A DNA stretch of 64,000 nucleotides from CAVRQM01 sp963822705 (GTDB taxonomy: Bacteria > Pseudomonadota > Alphaproteobacteria > Acetobacterales > Acetobacteraceae). The stretch is from positions 310,001-374,000 of the forward strand of contig CAWGIX010000006.1 in the NCBI GenBank assembly GCA_963822705.1. The letters run 5' to 3'. The notes under the pieces were generated by a model that saw only the letters and a list, made by a program, of their open reading frames with translations, searched no databases and was not told where the DNA came from. Positions 56,081 through 63,460 of the stretch are shown piece after piece; positions within the stretch are counted from its first letter, which is position 1; each line of letters begins with the position of its first letter. Position numbers and translations under genes: made by a program.

Positions 56081-58197
56081 ATGCCCACGAACAAAACCGG
56101 GCTGACAGCGATTGCAGTATTGGCGATCGCATCTACCCAGGCCGGCGCGCAGACCGTTACTTACAAGGAGCAGTACCGACCCAGTACCACTTCACTCCCG
56201 CGTACAACTGGATGAACGATCCCAACGGCCTGCTCTATTATGACGGAACCTACAATCTGTTCTTCCAGTGGAATCCCAACGGCACGACGTGGGGAGATAT
56301 TTCATGGGGTCACGCGGTCGGCCCCGACCTGCTGCATTGGCAGCAACTCTCGCCTCCGGCTCCCCCTGCGATCGCCGCCTCCTCGGAGGAATTGATTTTC
56401 TCCGGCAGTGCCGTGGCCGACGTCTACAACACGAGCGGTTTCGGCAGTCCCGGTAACCCGCCCCTCGTTGCCATCTACACGAGCGCCTACACCGGCACGG
56501 CAACGCTTCCCAACGGCCAATTCGTTCTGGGCGGCCAGCAGTCGCAATCGATCGCCTATAGCCTGGACAATGGCGTTACCTGGACCCAATACGCCGGCAA
56601 CCCGGTGATTCTGCTACCGCCCAATCCGTATCAGGCACAGTACAATAATTTCCGCGATCCGAAAGTGTTCTGGTACGCACCGGACCGCAAATGGGTCATG
56701 ATTGCCTCGCTCTCCGCCTTGCATAAAGTGGTGCTGTTCTCCTCGCCGGACCTGAAGAACTGGTCCTTCATGAGCGAGTTCGGCCCGGCCGACGCCATCG
56801 GCGGCAACTGGGAGTGCCCGGATCTGTTCCAGCTTCCGGTTGACGGCAACAATGCCAGCAAGAAATGGGTGCTGATGCTGGGCGTCAATCCGGGCGCGAT
56901 CGCCGGCGGTTCCGGCACCCAGTATTTCCTCGGCAACTTCGACGGCACCACGTTTACCGCCGATGACGTGATCGACACGCAGCAGCCGCACGGCAGCATC
57001 GTAATCGAGAATTTCGAGGCGCCCAGCTATGCCGCAATGGACTGGACTGCCACCGGTGGCCTGGCCGGATCGGCACCGACATTCGGCGGCGTGGAAGGGC
57101 AGCAGACCATCACCGGATACAAGGGCAAGCAGCTGCTTGACACCTTCATAGGCGGCGATGCCACGCAGGGCACCCTGACCTCGCCGGCCTTCAAGCTCTC
57201 AAAGCCGTACCTCAATTTCCTCATCGGCGGCGGCTATCATCCCTACAACCCGGCCACCTACGGCACGCCCTCAGATACCGAAACCGCCGTCAATCTTCTG
57301 GTCGACGGCAAGGTGATGGACACCGCAACCGGGTCGGATTCCGAGCATCTCGGGTGGCGGAGCTGGAACGTGAGTGCGCTCGAGGGACGGACTGCGCAGA
57401 TCCAGGTCGTCGACGCCAATTCGGGTGGATGGGGCCACATCAACGCGGACCAGTTCGTCCTCTCCGACGTGCCGAAAGCCGAGGCCCACTGGGTCGACTA
57501 CGGCCCGGACTTCTATGCCGCAAGCACCTGGAACGGACTGCCGGCCAACTTGCAGGTCGGCATCGCGTGGATGAACAACTGGGATTACGGCGGCAACATC
57601 CCGACCGCACCATGGCGCAGCGCCATGAGCATCCCGCGTCAGTTCAGCCTGCAGACGATCAATGGCCAGGTGGTCCTGACGCAACAGCCGGTTGCCGATT
57701 TCCCGAAACTGCTGGGAGGGACCGTGTATGCCTCCACCGGCTCGCAGGTGGTCCTGCCGGGCACGTCGAGGGCCGCGGCGGGGAACGCGACGGGCGAGAC
57801 GCTGGACATCACGGCCGAGTTTCAGAACGTGAATGCCGAACGTTTTGGCCTCAAGGTCCGCAAGGGCTCGAACGGCGACGAGACCCTGGTTGGATATGAC
57901 GCGAAGCGGCAGGAAGTTTTCGTTGACCGCTGGAATTCAGGGAACGTTGGCTTCGATCCGAGCTTTCCGGGCATTTACGTCGCTCCGCTCAAGCCCGACA
58001 GTCAGGGCCACGTCACGCTGCAAATCCTGGTTGACTGGTCTTCGGTGGAAGTGTTCGCAAACAACGGCCAGGTTGCCCTGACGGCGCAGATCTTTCCGTC
58101 GCCGACGAGCAGGCAGGTGGCAGCGTTCGCTGAGGGCGGAGATGCGATCCTGAACTCCGTCAATATCAGGCGGGTAAAATCGATCTGGCCGCACTGA
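56081..58197 (+). CDS. Secreted GH32 levanase/fructan hydrolase, frameshifted near 56179
   Basis: Exported glycoside hydrolase family 32 enzyme, about 705 residues. The signal peptide (TGLTAIAVLAIASTQAGAQ) lies in one frame and the enzyme in the next. Restoring one C in the CCC run at ~56178-56180 joins them as YRPQYHFTPAYNWMNDPNG. Active-site residues: nucleophile Asp in NWMNDPNG, the transition-state Asp in FRDPKVFW and the acid/base Glu in NWECPDLF. An insert of about 150 residues (roughly 320-470, from ENFEAPSYAAMDW to GWGHINADQF) interrupts the propeller; it resembles a jelly-roll sugar-binding module. A C-terminal beta-sandwich follows. Expected substrates: levan, inulin or sucrose. Confidence 0.9.
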
Positions 58198-58216
58198 TGC
58201 CCCCAACCTTGGCTTC

Positions 58217-58234
58217 GGTGATGCGGGGATCACC
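58217..58234. terminator. Hairpin between convergent GH32 and the Ala/Leu-rich protein gene
   Basis: GGTGAT and ATCACC pair over 6 bp with a 6-base loop, 19 bp after the GH32 stop. A GGGTTAACCC palindrome follows immediately. No T-tract. Reasonable as a bidirectional stop between the two convergent genes. Confidence 0.4.
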
Positions 58235-58253
58235 GGGTTAACCCCGGGGTGAG

Positions 58254-59357
58254 TTACGCTGCCGAGGCGCGCATGACTGCCGCCGCGTCGCAGATCGGGC
58301 AGGGCGCGCGCAGCACGGCCTGAATGCCCAGGGCCGCGTTGAGCTGGGCCGCCAGCGCGCAGGTCGGCAGCCCGATCGACAGGCTCGCCACCGCCGACAT
58401 GGCCGGAACCTGCCAGTCCAGCGCCGCCAGCGCCTGCGCCTGCATGGCGAGATTCACGGTATCGGCCGTGGCAAAATTTGTCGGCACCGCCGGCAGCTTT
58501 GGCAGCAGCGACAGCAGCAGCGCCAGCAGGCTGCCGCCGCCCGCCATGTTGAGACCGAGCTGGGCGGAAATCTGCGGCAGCACCAAGGCCAGCTTGGCCT
58601 GCACCATCGCGTGGATCGCCGGAAAGCCGAGCTGGATCGGGTTCACGCCCAAACTCGCCTGCAACTGTGCCACCGCGGACAGCGCCGCGGTCAGGCTGGC
58701 CATCAGCTGCGGCATCGCCAGCGCCGGCAGCGACAGTTTTGCCATTACCCGCAGCGCCGCGCTCAGCTGCGCCGAGACGTTGGCCTGCAGGTTGATGCCG
58801 AGCTGCAGGCACGCGGCGATCAGCGGCAACAGGGCTCGCAACATGGCCAGCAGTGAGCCCCATTGCGCCATCGGCGCGCCGCCCGGCATGGTGAGGGCCA
58901 ATTTCAAACTGGCCGACGGCGCCAGCAGGCCGGCTTGCAGCGCCAGATTGATCTGGTCGAGGGCGGCGTTCAGCCCGGCCAGATGCAGCCAGCCGGCCGG
59001 GTTGATCGAGGCGCTCGCCATCAGCGACAGCCGCGCGTTCATGGTCGCCACGATGCGGGCGAACATCGCCGCCTGGCCCGGGATCAGCAGGTCCAGCCCG
59101 AACTGCGCCAAAACCTGCGCCCGCAGCTGCGCCATGGCCGAGATCGTGGCCATCGCCTGCACGCTCAGCCGCGGCACCGGCAAGGCGAGCGACAGCCAAT
59201 TCGGCTCCGGCTGCCACGGCGCCGCGGGCAGGCCGAGCCCGCCCATCCAGGCGGACAGTGCCATGGCCAGGTCGGCATGCGGCATGGCCAGCGTGGCCGA
59301 CACGGTCAGGCTCGGCAGCGGCAGTGCCGCGAGCGCGGACTTGCAGAAACATCCCAT
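58254..59357 (-). CDS. Unassigned Ala/Leu/Met-rich, nearly uncharged protein beside PAAR
   Basis: A 367-residue protein that I cannot assign. It begins with a cysteine pair (MGCFCKSALAALPLPSLTVSA) and ends with another (CPICDAAAVMRASAA). Between them is a long run of helical blocks rich in Ala, Leu, Met, Gln and Ser, with very few Asp, Glu, Lys or Arg, and recurrent units such as NAALDQINLALQAGLL, AALRVMAKLSLPALAMPQL and AALSAVAQLQASLG. No signal peptide is evident. G/C at nearly all third codon positions supports this strand; the antisense frame is Ser/Cys-rich and looks like a shadow. It is divergent from a PAAR-TagF operon with a 60-bp gap, so a T6SS effector, pore-forming toxin or adaptor role is suggested by position only. 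Confidence 0.7.
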   Translation of the reverse strand: MGCFCKSALAALPLPSLTVSATLAMPHADLAMALSAWMGGLGLPAAPWQPEPNWLSLALPVPRLSVQAMATISAMAQLRAQVLAQFGLDLLIPGQAAMFARIVATMNARLSLMASASINPAGWLHLAGLNAALDQINLALQAGLLAPSASLKLALTMPGGAPMAQWGSLLAMLRALLPLIAACLQLGINLQANVSAQLSAALRVMAKLSLPALAMPQLMASLTAALSAVAQLQASLGVNPIQLGFPAIHAMVQAKLALVLPQISAQLGLNMAGGGSLLALLLSLLPKLPAVPTNFATADTVNLAMQAQALAALDWQVPAMSAVASLSIGLPTCALAAQLNAALGIQAVLRAPCPICDAAAVMRASAA

Positions 59358-59417
59358 GCGGAAAACATAGCCAACTTCGCCGCGCGGCGCTAAGCTCGTA
59401 ACGAGGAGACCGTTTCG

Positions 59418-59807
59418 ATGGGACAGCCGGCCGCGCGCGTCGGGGACCAGGTGCTGCAGGAAATACCGCACTGCCACGCGCCGATCCATCCGGCGGCACT
59501 GGTGCCCACACCGGTGCCGCACCCGGGCCTGCCGCTGGCGATCATCCCGCCCGGCGGCACCACCGTCATGATCGGCGGCCAGCCGGCGGCCCGGGTCACC
59601 GACATGACCGAACCCTGCATGCTGCCCGGCTGCATTCCCGCCGGTCCCGGCATCATCGGCAAAGGCTCGGCCACGGTGATAATCATGGGCCTGCCCGCCG
59701 CGCGCTTGGGCGACATGACCAACCACCTGTCCTGCGTGGCCCCGATCCCCAGCCCGACCGGCATGATCATGCCGCCCTGCTGCCCCACCGTGCTGATCGG
59801 CGGCTGA
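59418..59807 (+). CDS. T6SS spike-tip PAAR protein
   Basis: A 129-residue PAAR-domain protein. The fold's repeats are visible: QPAARVGDQV, GGTTVMIGGQPAARVTDMTEP, GSATVIIMGLPAARLGDMTNH and a closing PTVLIGG. Histidine and cysteine residues (PHCHAPIHP, NHLSC, PPCCP) provide the zinc site at the tip. It would cap VgrG and carry effectors. No VgrG gene is in the window, and this PAAR has no C-terminal toxin extension. An AGGAG site precedes the ATG. First gene of the PAAR-methyltransferase-TagF set. Confidence 0.88.
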   Translation: MGQPAARVGDQVLQEIPHCHAPIHPAALVPTPVPHPGLPLAIIPPGGTTVMIGGQPAARVTDMTEPCMLPGCIPAGPGIIGKGSATVIIMGLPAARLGDMTNHLSCVAPIPSPTGMIMPPCCPTVLIGG

Positions 59808-59816
59808 TTTTTCGCC

Positions 59817-60917
59817 TTGCGCCGTCGCCATTTCGAGTCGTTCCGTCCGGTCTGCCCGCACTGCGCCGCCCAGGGCCGCCCCGGCCGCGCCCTGGTGCTG
59901 GCCCAAACCCTGGCTGAGACGGACAGCGATATTCTGGCCGGGGTGCTGCACTGCCCCGATCCGGCGTGCCAGTTGGAATTTCCCATTGTCGACGGCATTC
60001 CCATCATCGTCGCCGACCCGCGCCGGCTTTTGGCCGAGCGCGGCGTGGAGCTTTTGGTCCGCTCCGACCTCGACCCGGTGCTGGAAAGCCTGGTCGGCGA
60101 CGCGATCGGGCCGGATTCGTGGTTCGACGCCCTGCGCCAAACGCTGTCCACCTATGGCTGGGACGCATTTGGCGATCTCGACCCGGATGAGCCGACCGAC
60201 GGACCGCGCCCCGGCGCCGCGCGGCGCTGCCTCGAACAACTCCTGGCACTCGCGGACGTGGCCGGCGCCGCGCATGTGCTCGACCTCGGGTGCGCTGCCG
60301 GGCGCACCAGCTTTGATCTGGCGGAAAAACATCCGGGCGCGCTGGTGCTGGGCATCGACCGCAGCTTTGCGCTCTTGCGTCTGGCCCACGCGGCGGCGCG
60401 AGGCAGCGTCAGCTATCCGCGGCGGCAGATAGGTCTGGTGTATGACCGACGTTGCTTTGCGGTGGCTCTGGACAGCTCTGAGCAGGTCGATTTCTGGGCC
60501 TGCGACGCCTTGGCGCTGCCGTTCGCGCCGGGCATGGTCGATCTGGTCGCGGCGCTGAATCTGCTGGACTGCGTGACCGAGCCGCGTCGCCTCCTGGCCG
60601 GCATCGCCGAGGTAGTGCGGCCGGGAGGCAGAGTTTTGTTGGCCACCCCGTACGACTGGAACACGCGGGCGACCCCGCTGGAAACCTGGATCGGCGGGCA
60701 CTCGCAGCGCGCCTCGCACCGCGGCAGCGGCGAGGAGTTTTTGCGCACCCTGCTGCAGGAGGGTGCGCATCCGCAGTCGGTTTCCGGGCTGCGCATCATC
60801 GGCGAGGTCACGGACTGGCCGTGGCACACCAGGTTGCACGCGCGCAGCGCCGTGCAGTACCGCACCCACCTGCTGGCGCTGGCCCGCCAGAAAGATGCCC
60901 GCCAGAAAGATGGCTGA
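59817..60917 (+). CDS. Zinc-ribbon (Trm112-like) SAM-dependent methyltransferase in the T6SS island
   Basis: A 366-residue protein. The N-terminus has a Trm112-like zinc ribbon (CPHC near residue 13 and CPDPACQLEFPIVDGIPII near 47-65). A class I methyltransferase follows, with SAM motif I VLDLGCAAGRTSFDLAEKHP (~148-167), acidic GIDRSF, and post-motif ACDALALPFAPGMVDLVAAL. Target unknown. It lies between PAAR and TagF, with a TTG start 10 bp after PAAR and an 8-bp overlap into tagF, so it is an integral part of the set. Post-translational methylation of a T6SS component or effector is a hypothesis; a small-molecule methyltransferase is possible. Confidence 0.78.
   Translation: MRRRHFESFRPVCPHCAAQGRPGRALVLAQTLAETDSDILAGVLHCPDPACQLEFPIVDGIPIIVADPRRLLAERGVELLVRSDLDPVLESLVGDAIGPDSWFDALRQTLSTYGWDAFGDLDPDEPTDGPRPGAARRCLEQLLALADVAGAAHVLDLGCAAGRTSFDLAEKHPGALVLGIDRSFALLRLAHAAARGSVSYPRRQIGLVYDRRCFAVALDSSEQVDFWACDALALPFAPGMVDLVAALNLLDCVTEPRRLLAGIAEVVRPGGRVLLATPYDWNTRATPLETWIGGHSQRASHRGSGEEFLRTLLQEGAHPQSVSGLRIIGEVTDWPWHTRLHARSAVQYRTHLLALARQKDARQKDG
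60883..60912. repeat. Perfect 15-bp tandem duplication at the tagF start
   Basis: Two identical adjacent 15-base units (60883-60897 and 60898-60912) duplicate RQKDA/RQKDG-coding sequence at the methyltransferase C-terminus. Each copy ends in ATG in the tagF frame, so tagF has two equivalent start codons (60895 and 60910). A recent slippage event is the simplest cause. Confidence 0.8.
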
Positions 60918-61569
60918 GCCAGGCCCCGGGTTTTTCGGCAAGGCGCCCGCGCTGGGGGATTTTCTCTCGCGCGGCATGCCCTCCGCGTTCCTCCCCGTCT
61001 GGGACGCCTGGCTGCAACAGCTGCTGGAATCCTCGCGGGCGCGGCTGGGCGGAAAAGACTGGCTGGCCGCATGGCTCGGGATGCCGGTCTGGCATATCGG
61101 GTTCGGCCCCGGCTTGATCGGGCCGGGACGCGGCTTCGGCGTGCTGATCCCCAGTGTCGACCGCGTCGGCAGGTATTTTCCGTTCAGTATTCTGGGCCAG
61201 GCCGCGCCCGGCGGCGTCCCGCTCTCGAATTGGGCGCTGCGCGTCGAGGCGCTGGCGCTGGCTGCATTGGACGACGGTTTCGATCCCGCGCATCTGGAGA
61301 CCGACTTGGCCGCATTAGGGCCGCCGGCCGAACCGGCCGGACCAGGCACCTCTCCGGCGCGCAACTGGACGCCGCTGGACGATCCCGCTGACTGGCCGCC
61401 GCAAGTGGAGCCGGCGCTGGCCGGGCTGGCGGACGGCGAGACGCTGCTTTGGTGCCGCGGCGCGGACCGCGTCCCCGCCACCATGCTGTGCTGCGAAAAC
61501 CTGCCGCCGGAGGATGTCGCCGCCTGCCTTGTGACCGGTCCGCCCGCTGAACCCGCTAGCCCCCGCTGA
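60910..61569 (+). CDS. tagF: T6SS-associated protein TagF (ImpM)
   Basis: A 219-residue TagF-domain protein. The N-terminus GFFGKAPALGDFLSRGMP is diagnostic, followed by WDAWLQQLLESSRARLG, the central GPGRGFGVLIPSVDRVGRYFPFSI and LLWCRGAD near the end. TagF acts post-translationally as a repressor of T6SS assembly in organisms where it was studied. ATG at 60910 is used; ATG at 60895, created by the tandem repeat, would add five residues. It overlaps the methyltransferase gene and converges on the MoaD-like gene with 14 bp overlap. Confidence 0.9.
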   Translation: MAEPGPGFFGKAPALGDFLSRGMPSAFLPVWDAWLQQLLESSRARLGGKDWLAAWLGMPVWHIGFGPGLIGPGRGFGVLIPSVDRVGRYFPFSILGQAAPGGVPLSNWALRVEALALAALDDGFDPAHLETDLAALGPPAEPAGPGTSPARNWTPLDDPADWPPQVEPALAGLADGETLLWCRGADRVPATMLCCENLPPEDVAACLVTGPPAEPASPR

Positions 61570-61813
61570 TCGCCGTCATGATGATGACCTCGGCGCCCGC
61601 AGCCAGAGGCGTCTCCAGTGTCGCGCGCTCGCCGTCCACGAACACATTGATGTGGCGCCTTATGGCCGGCCGCGAATCGCAAACACGATCGCGCATCCCC
61701 GGCCAGCGTCCGTTCAGTGCATCGATCGCCTCGCCGACCGTCCCGGCGCGCAGCGGCACCCGGCTCACGGCTCCCGGGAACAGGTGAACCAGCGCGCCCG
61801 GAAGCATCACCAC
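61556..61813 (-). CDS. MoaD/ThiS family ubiquitin-like protein
   Basis: About 85 residues with the beta-grasp layout: VVVMLPGALVHLFPG, TVGEAIDALNGRWPGMRDRV, HINVFVDGERAT and the invariant C-terminal diglycine in MTAISGG. The free Gly-Gly end is the site of thiocarboxylation in sulfur-carrier proteins. No MoeB, ThiF, MoaE or ThiG gene is near, so its pathway is not given by context. It lies downstream of, and probably cotranscribed with, the BNR-repeat protein gene; I recall this pairing from other genomes. GTG at 61813 is the likely start. Confidence 0.82.
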   Translation of the reverse strand: MVMLPGALVHLFPGAVSRVPLRAGTVGEAIDALNGRWPGMRDRVCDSRPAIRRHINVFVDGERATLETPLAAGAEVIIMTAISGG

Positions 61814-61877
61814 GACCTGCGCCGGCGCCGCCCCGGACTGTTCGGACAGGATCGCGCTCGCTTCGCCGGCCAATCTG

Positions 61878-62960
61878 TTACGCGTCCACAACCAGGGTTT
61901 CGACCGACAGGATCGTCGGCAGATGCTGTGCGAGCGTCGTCCAGGTGTCGCCCTCGTCGGTGCTGGCGAACAGCGTGCCCGTGCTGGTGCCGAAATACAC
62001 TCCGGCGGGTTCCAGCCGATCGGTCGCCATCGCCTGGCGCAGCACGCCGAAAAACGCGTTCTGTTGCGGCAGGCCCTGGCGCAGCGCCTCCCAGTGCGCG
62101 CCGCCATCCCGGGTGCGCCAGACCGCGGCCTTTGCATCCGGCACGAATCGGCCCGCGGTGTCGCCGTTCAGCGGCAGCAGATACAGCGTGTCCGGATCGC
62201 GCGGATGCACCGCGGCAGGGAAGCCGAAGGTCGACGGCAGGCCCGCCTCGATACTGTCCCAGTGCTGGCCGCCGTCGTCGCTGCGGTACATGCCGCAATG
62301 GTTTTGCTGATACAGGCGATCGGCCACTCCGGGCGCCATCACCAGGCAATGCACGCACTGTCCGAATTCGGGATAATTTTGTCCGGGCGGGAGGAAATCG
62401 GCGCGCGTGCCCTGGTTGCGGGCTTCCCAGGTCTCGCCGCCGTCCGCGGTGTGGAACACGCCGGCGGTGGAAATGGCGACCCAGATCCTTTGCGGGTCGC
62501 TCGGGTGGAACACCAGGGAATGCAGGATCAGGCCACCGCCGCCGGGCTGCCAATGCGGCCTGGAGGGGTGGTCGCGCAAGCCGGCGACGTGCTGCCACGA
62601 GCCTCCCGCATCGTCGCTGCGAAACAGCCCCGCCGGTTCGACGCCTGCATAAAGGCGCGCGCCGTTGCAGGCGAGGCTCCAGACGGACTTGATCGGCTGT
62701 TCGCCGGCCGTGTAGGCCAGCCCGTCGCTGGAATGCGTCCAGGTTTTTCCCAAATCGGTGGATTTCCACACCGCCGGGCCGAACCATTCGTTGCCGCCGC
62801 CGCCCAGAATCGTACCGCTCGCCGTGTCGGCGATGACGTGGTTCATCGGCCAGGTGTCGCAGAACGGACCGCGCAGCCCCCAGGTTTTGCGGCCGGAATC
62901 GCTCTCGAGGAAGAAGGCGCCCTTTTTCGTTCCGATCAGAATGAGGATTTTTGCATCCAT
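61878..62960 (-). CDS. BNR/sialidase-like beta-propeller protein
   Basis: A 360-residue cytoplasmic-looking protein (no signal peptide) built of BNR/Asp-box-like repeats such as KSTDLGKTWTHSSDG, RSDDAGGSWQHV, HTADGGETWEARN, RSDDGGQHWDSIE, RTRDGGAHWEAL and ASTDEGDTWTTL. Such proteins are often labelled exo-alpha-sialidase, but the repeat alone does not show glycosidase activity, and photosystem-stability-like propellers share it. It is paired with the MoaD/ThiS-like gene 64 bp downstream. ATG at 62960 begins MDAKILILIGTKKGAFF. Confidence 0.85.
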   Translation of the reverse strand: MDAKILILIGTKKGAFFLESDSGRKTWGLRGPFCDTWPMNHVIADTASGTILGGGGNEWFGPAVWKSTDLGKTWTHSSDGLAYTAGEQPIKSVWSLACNGARLYAGVEPAGLFRSDDAGGSWQHVAGLRDHPSRPHWQPGGGGLILHSLVFHPSDPQRIWVAISTAGVFHTADGGETWEARNQGTRADFLPPGQNYPEFGQCVHCLVMAPGVADRLYQQNHCGMYRSDDGGQHWDSIEAGLPSTFGFPAAVHPRDPDTLYLLPLNGDTAGRFVPDAKAAVWRTRDGGAHWEALRQGLPQQNAFFGVLRQAMATDRLEPAGVYFGTSTGTLFASTDEGDTWTTLAQHLPTILSVETLVVDA

Positions 62961-63069
62961 CGCAACCCCCGGCCTCTTTCAGGCACTCGACCCATACCTG
63001 GATGCCGCGATCCTGGCATCCACAGGTTCAGCCATGTAGGTCTCCTGTTGTCGAAGCGTCCAGCGTCCC

Positions 63070-63337
63070 GTGACAGTGCGTAAGGTGATGAACCGCCCGC
63101 GGCGGGAGGGGATGGACGGAGCGGCCCGGGAAGGGTTCGCACGTCGTGTTCACCAGGGCAGGGCGGCCCGTCGTGGTCGCCAGCCACCCCGGCGACATCA
63201 AGCGAGGCACCTTGCGCTCGATCTGCAAGCAGCCCGGCTGGGAGTTCCACCGGACAGGAGAACGTGATGCGGAGCTACATCGCCATTGCCGAGCGGGAGG
63301 AAGCCGGGCTGCCATCCTTCGATCTGAACGATTTTGA
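63070..63337 (+). pseudogene. HicA-like mRNA interferase remnant, frameshifted
   Basis: VRKVMNRPRREGMDGAAREG in one frame continues as SHVVFTRAGRPVVVASHPGD, then IKRGTLRSICKQPGW, after removing one G from the GGG run at ~63136-63138. This restores the HicA pattern, with the catalytic-type histidine in GSHVVF and the KGTLRSI-like helix. The N-terminal half is degraded relative to known HicA, and the post-frameshift frame runs past the expected end into the next ORF. A broken toxin gene, or a working one with a consensus error; the poor N-terminus favours decay. Confidence 0.5.
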
Positions 63338-63392
63338 CAATCCTCTGGTGCTGCTGATCCCGAGCCCGGAGATGGCGAAAGCCGCCGCCTGA
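63267..63392 (+). CDS. Short HicB-like antitoxin fragment
   Basis: A 41-residue ORF, MRSYIAIAEREEAGLPSFDL then NDFDNPLVLLIPSPEMAKAAA. The MRSYIAIAE opening resembles the start of HicB antitoxins, but the partial RNase H fold and DNA-binding end are missing. A good AGGAG site lies 8 bp upstream. Next to the hicA-like remnant it is best read as an internally deleted hicB. Confidence 0.45.
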   Translation: MRSYIAIAEREEAGLPSFDLNDFDNPLVLLIPSPEMAKAAA

Positions 63393-63460
63393 TGGAGCAG
63401 CCATACCCGCGGAAGGCGGTGGCTCAAAATCCCAAGATTTATGAAAACAGCAGAGGCAGC

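Noticed and set aside
58300..59340. Repeated GC-rich motifs that could suggest a DNA repeat array
   Set aside because: The repetition reflects recurring Ala/Leu/Met codons in one protein; unit length and spacing are irregular, unlike CRISPR or VNTR arrays.
58324..59370. Plus-strand frame of 348 codons antisense to the Ala/Leu-rich protein
   Set aside because: Ser/Ala/Cys-rich composition without recognisable fold features; codon third positions favour the minus-strand frame.
59358..61682. Open minus-strand frame continuing upstream of the Ala/Leu-rich protein, antisense to PAAR, the methyltransferase and TagF
   Set aside because: The plus-strand genes are recognisable families with good starts; the antisense frame has no family-like features and is open because of GC-rich codon bias.
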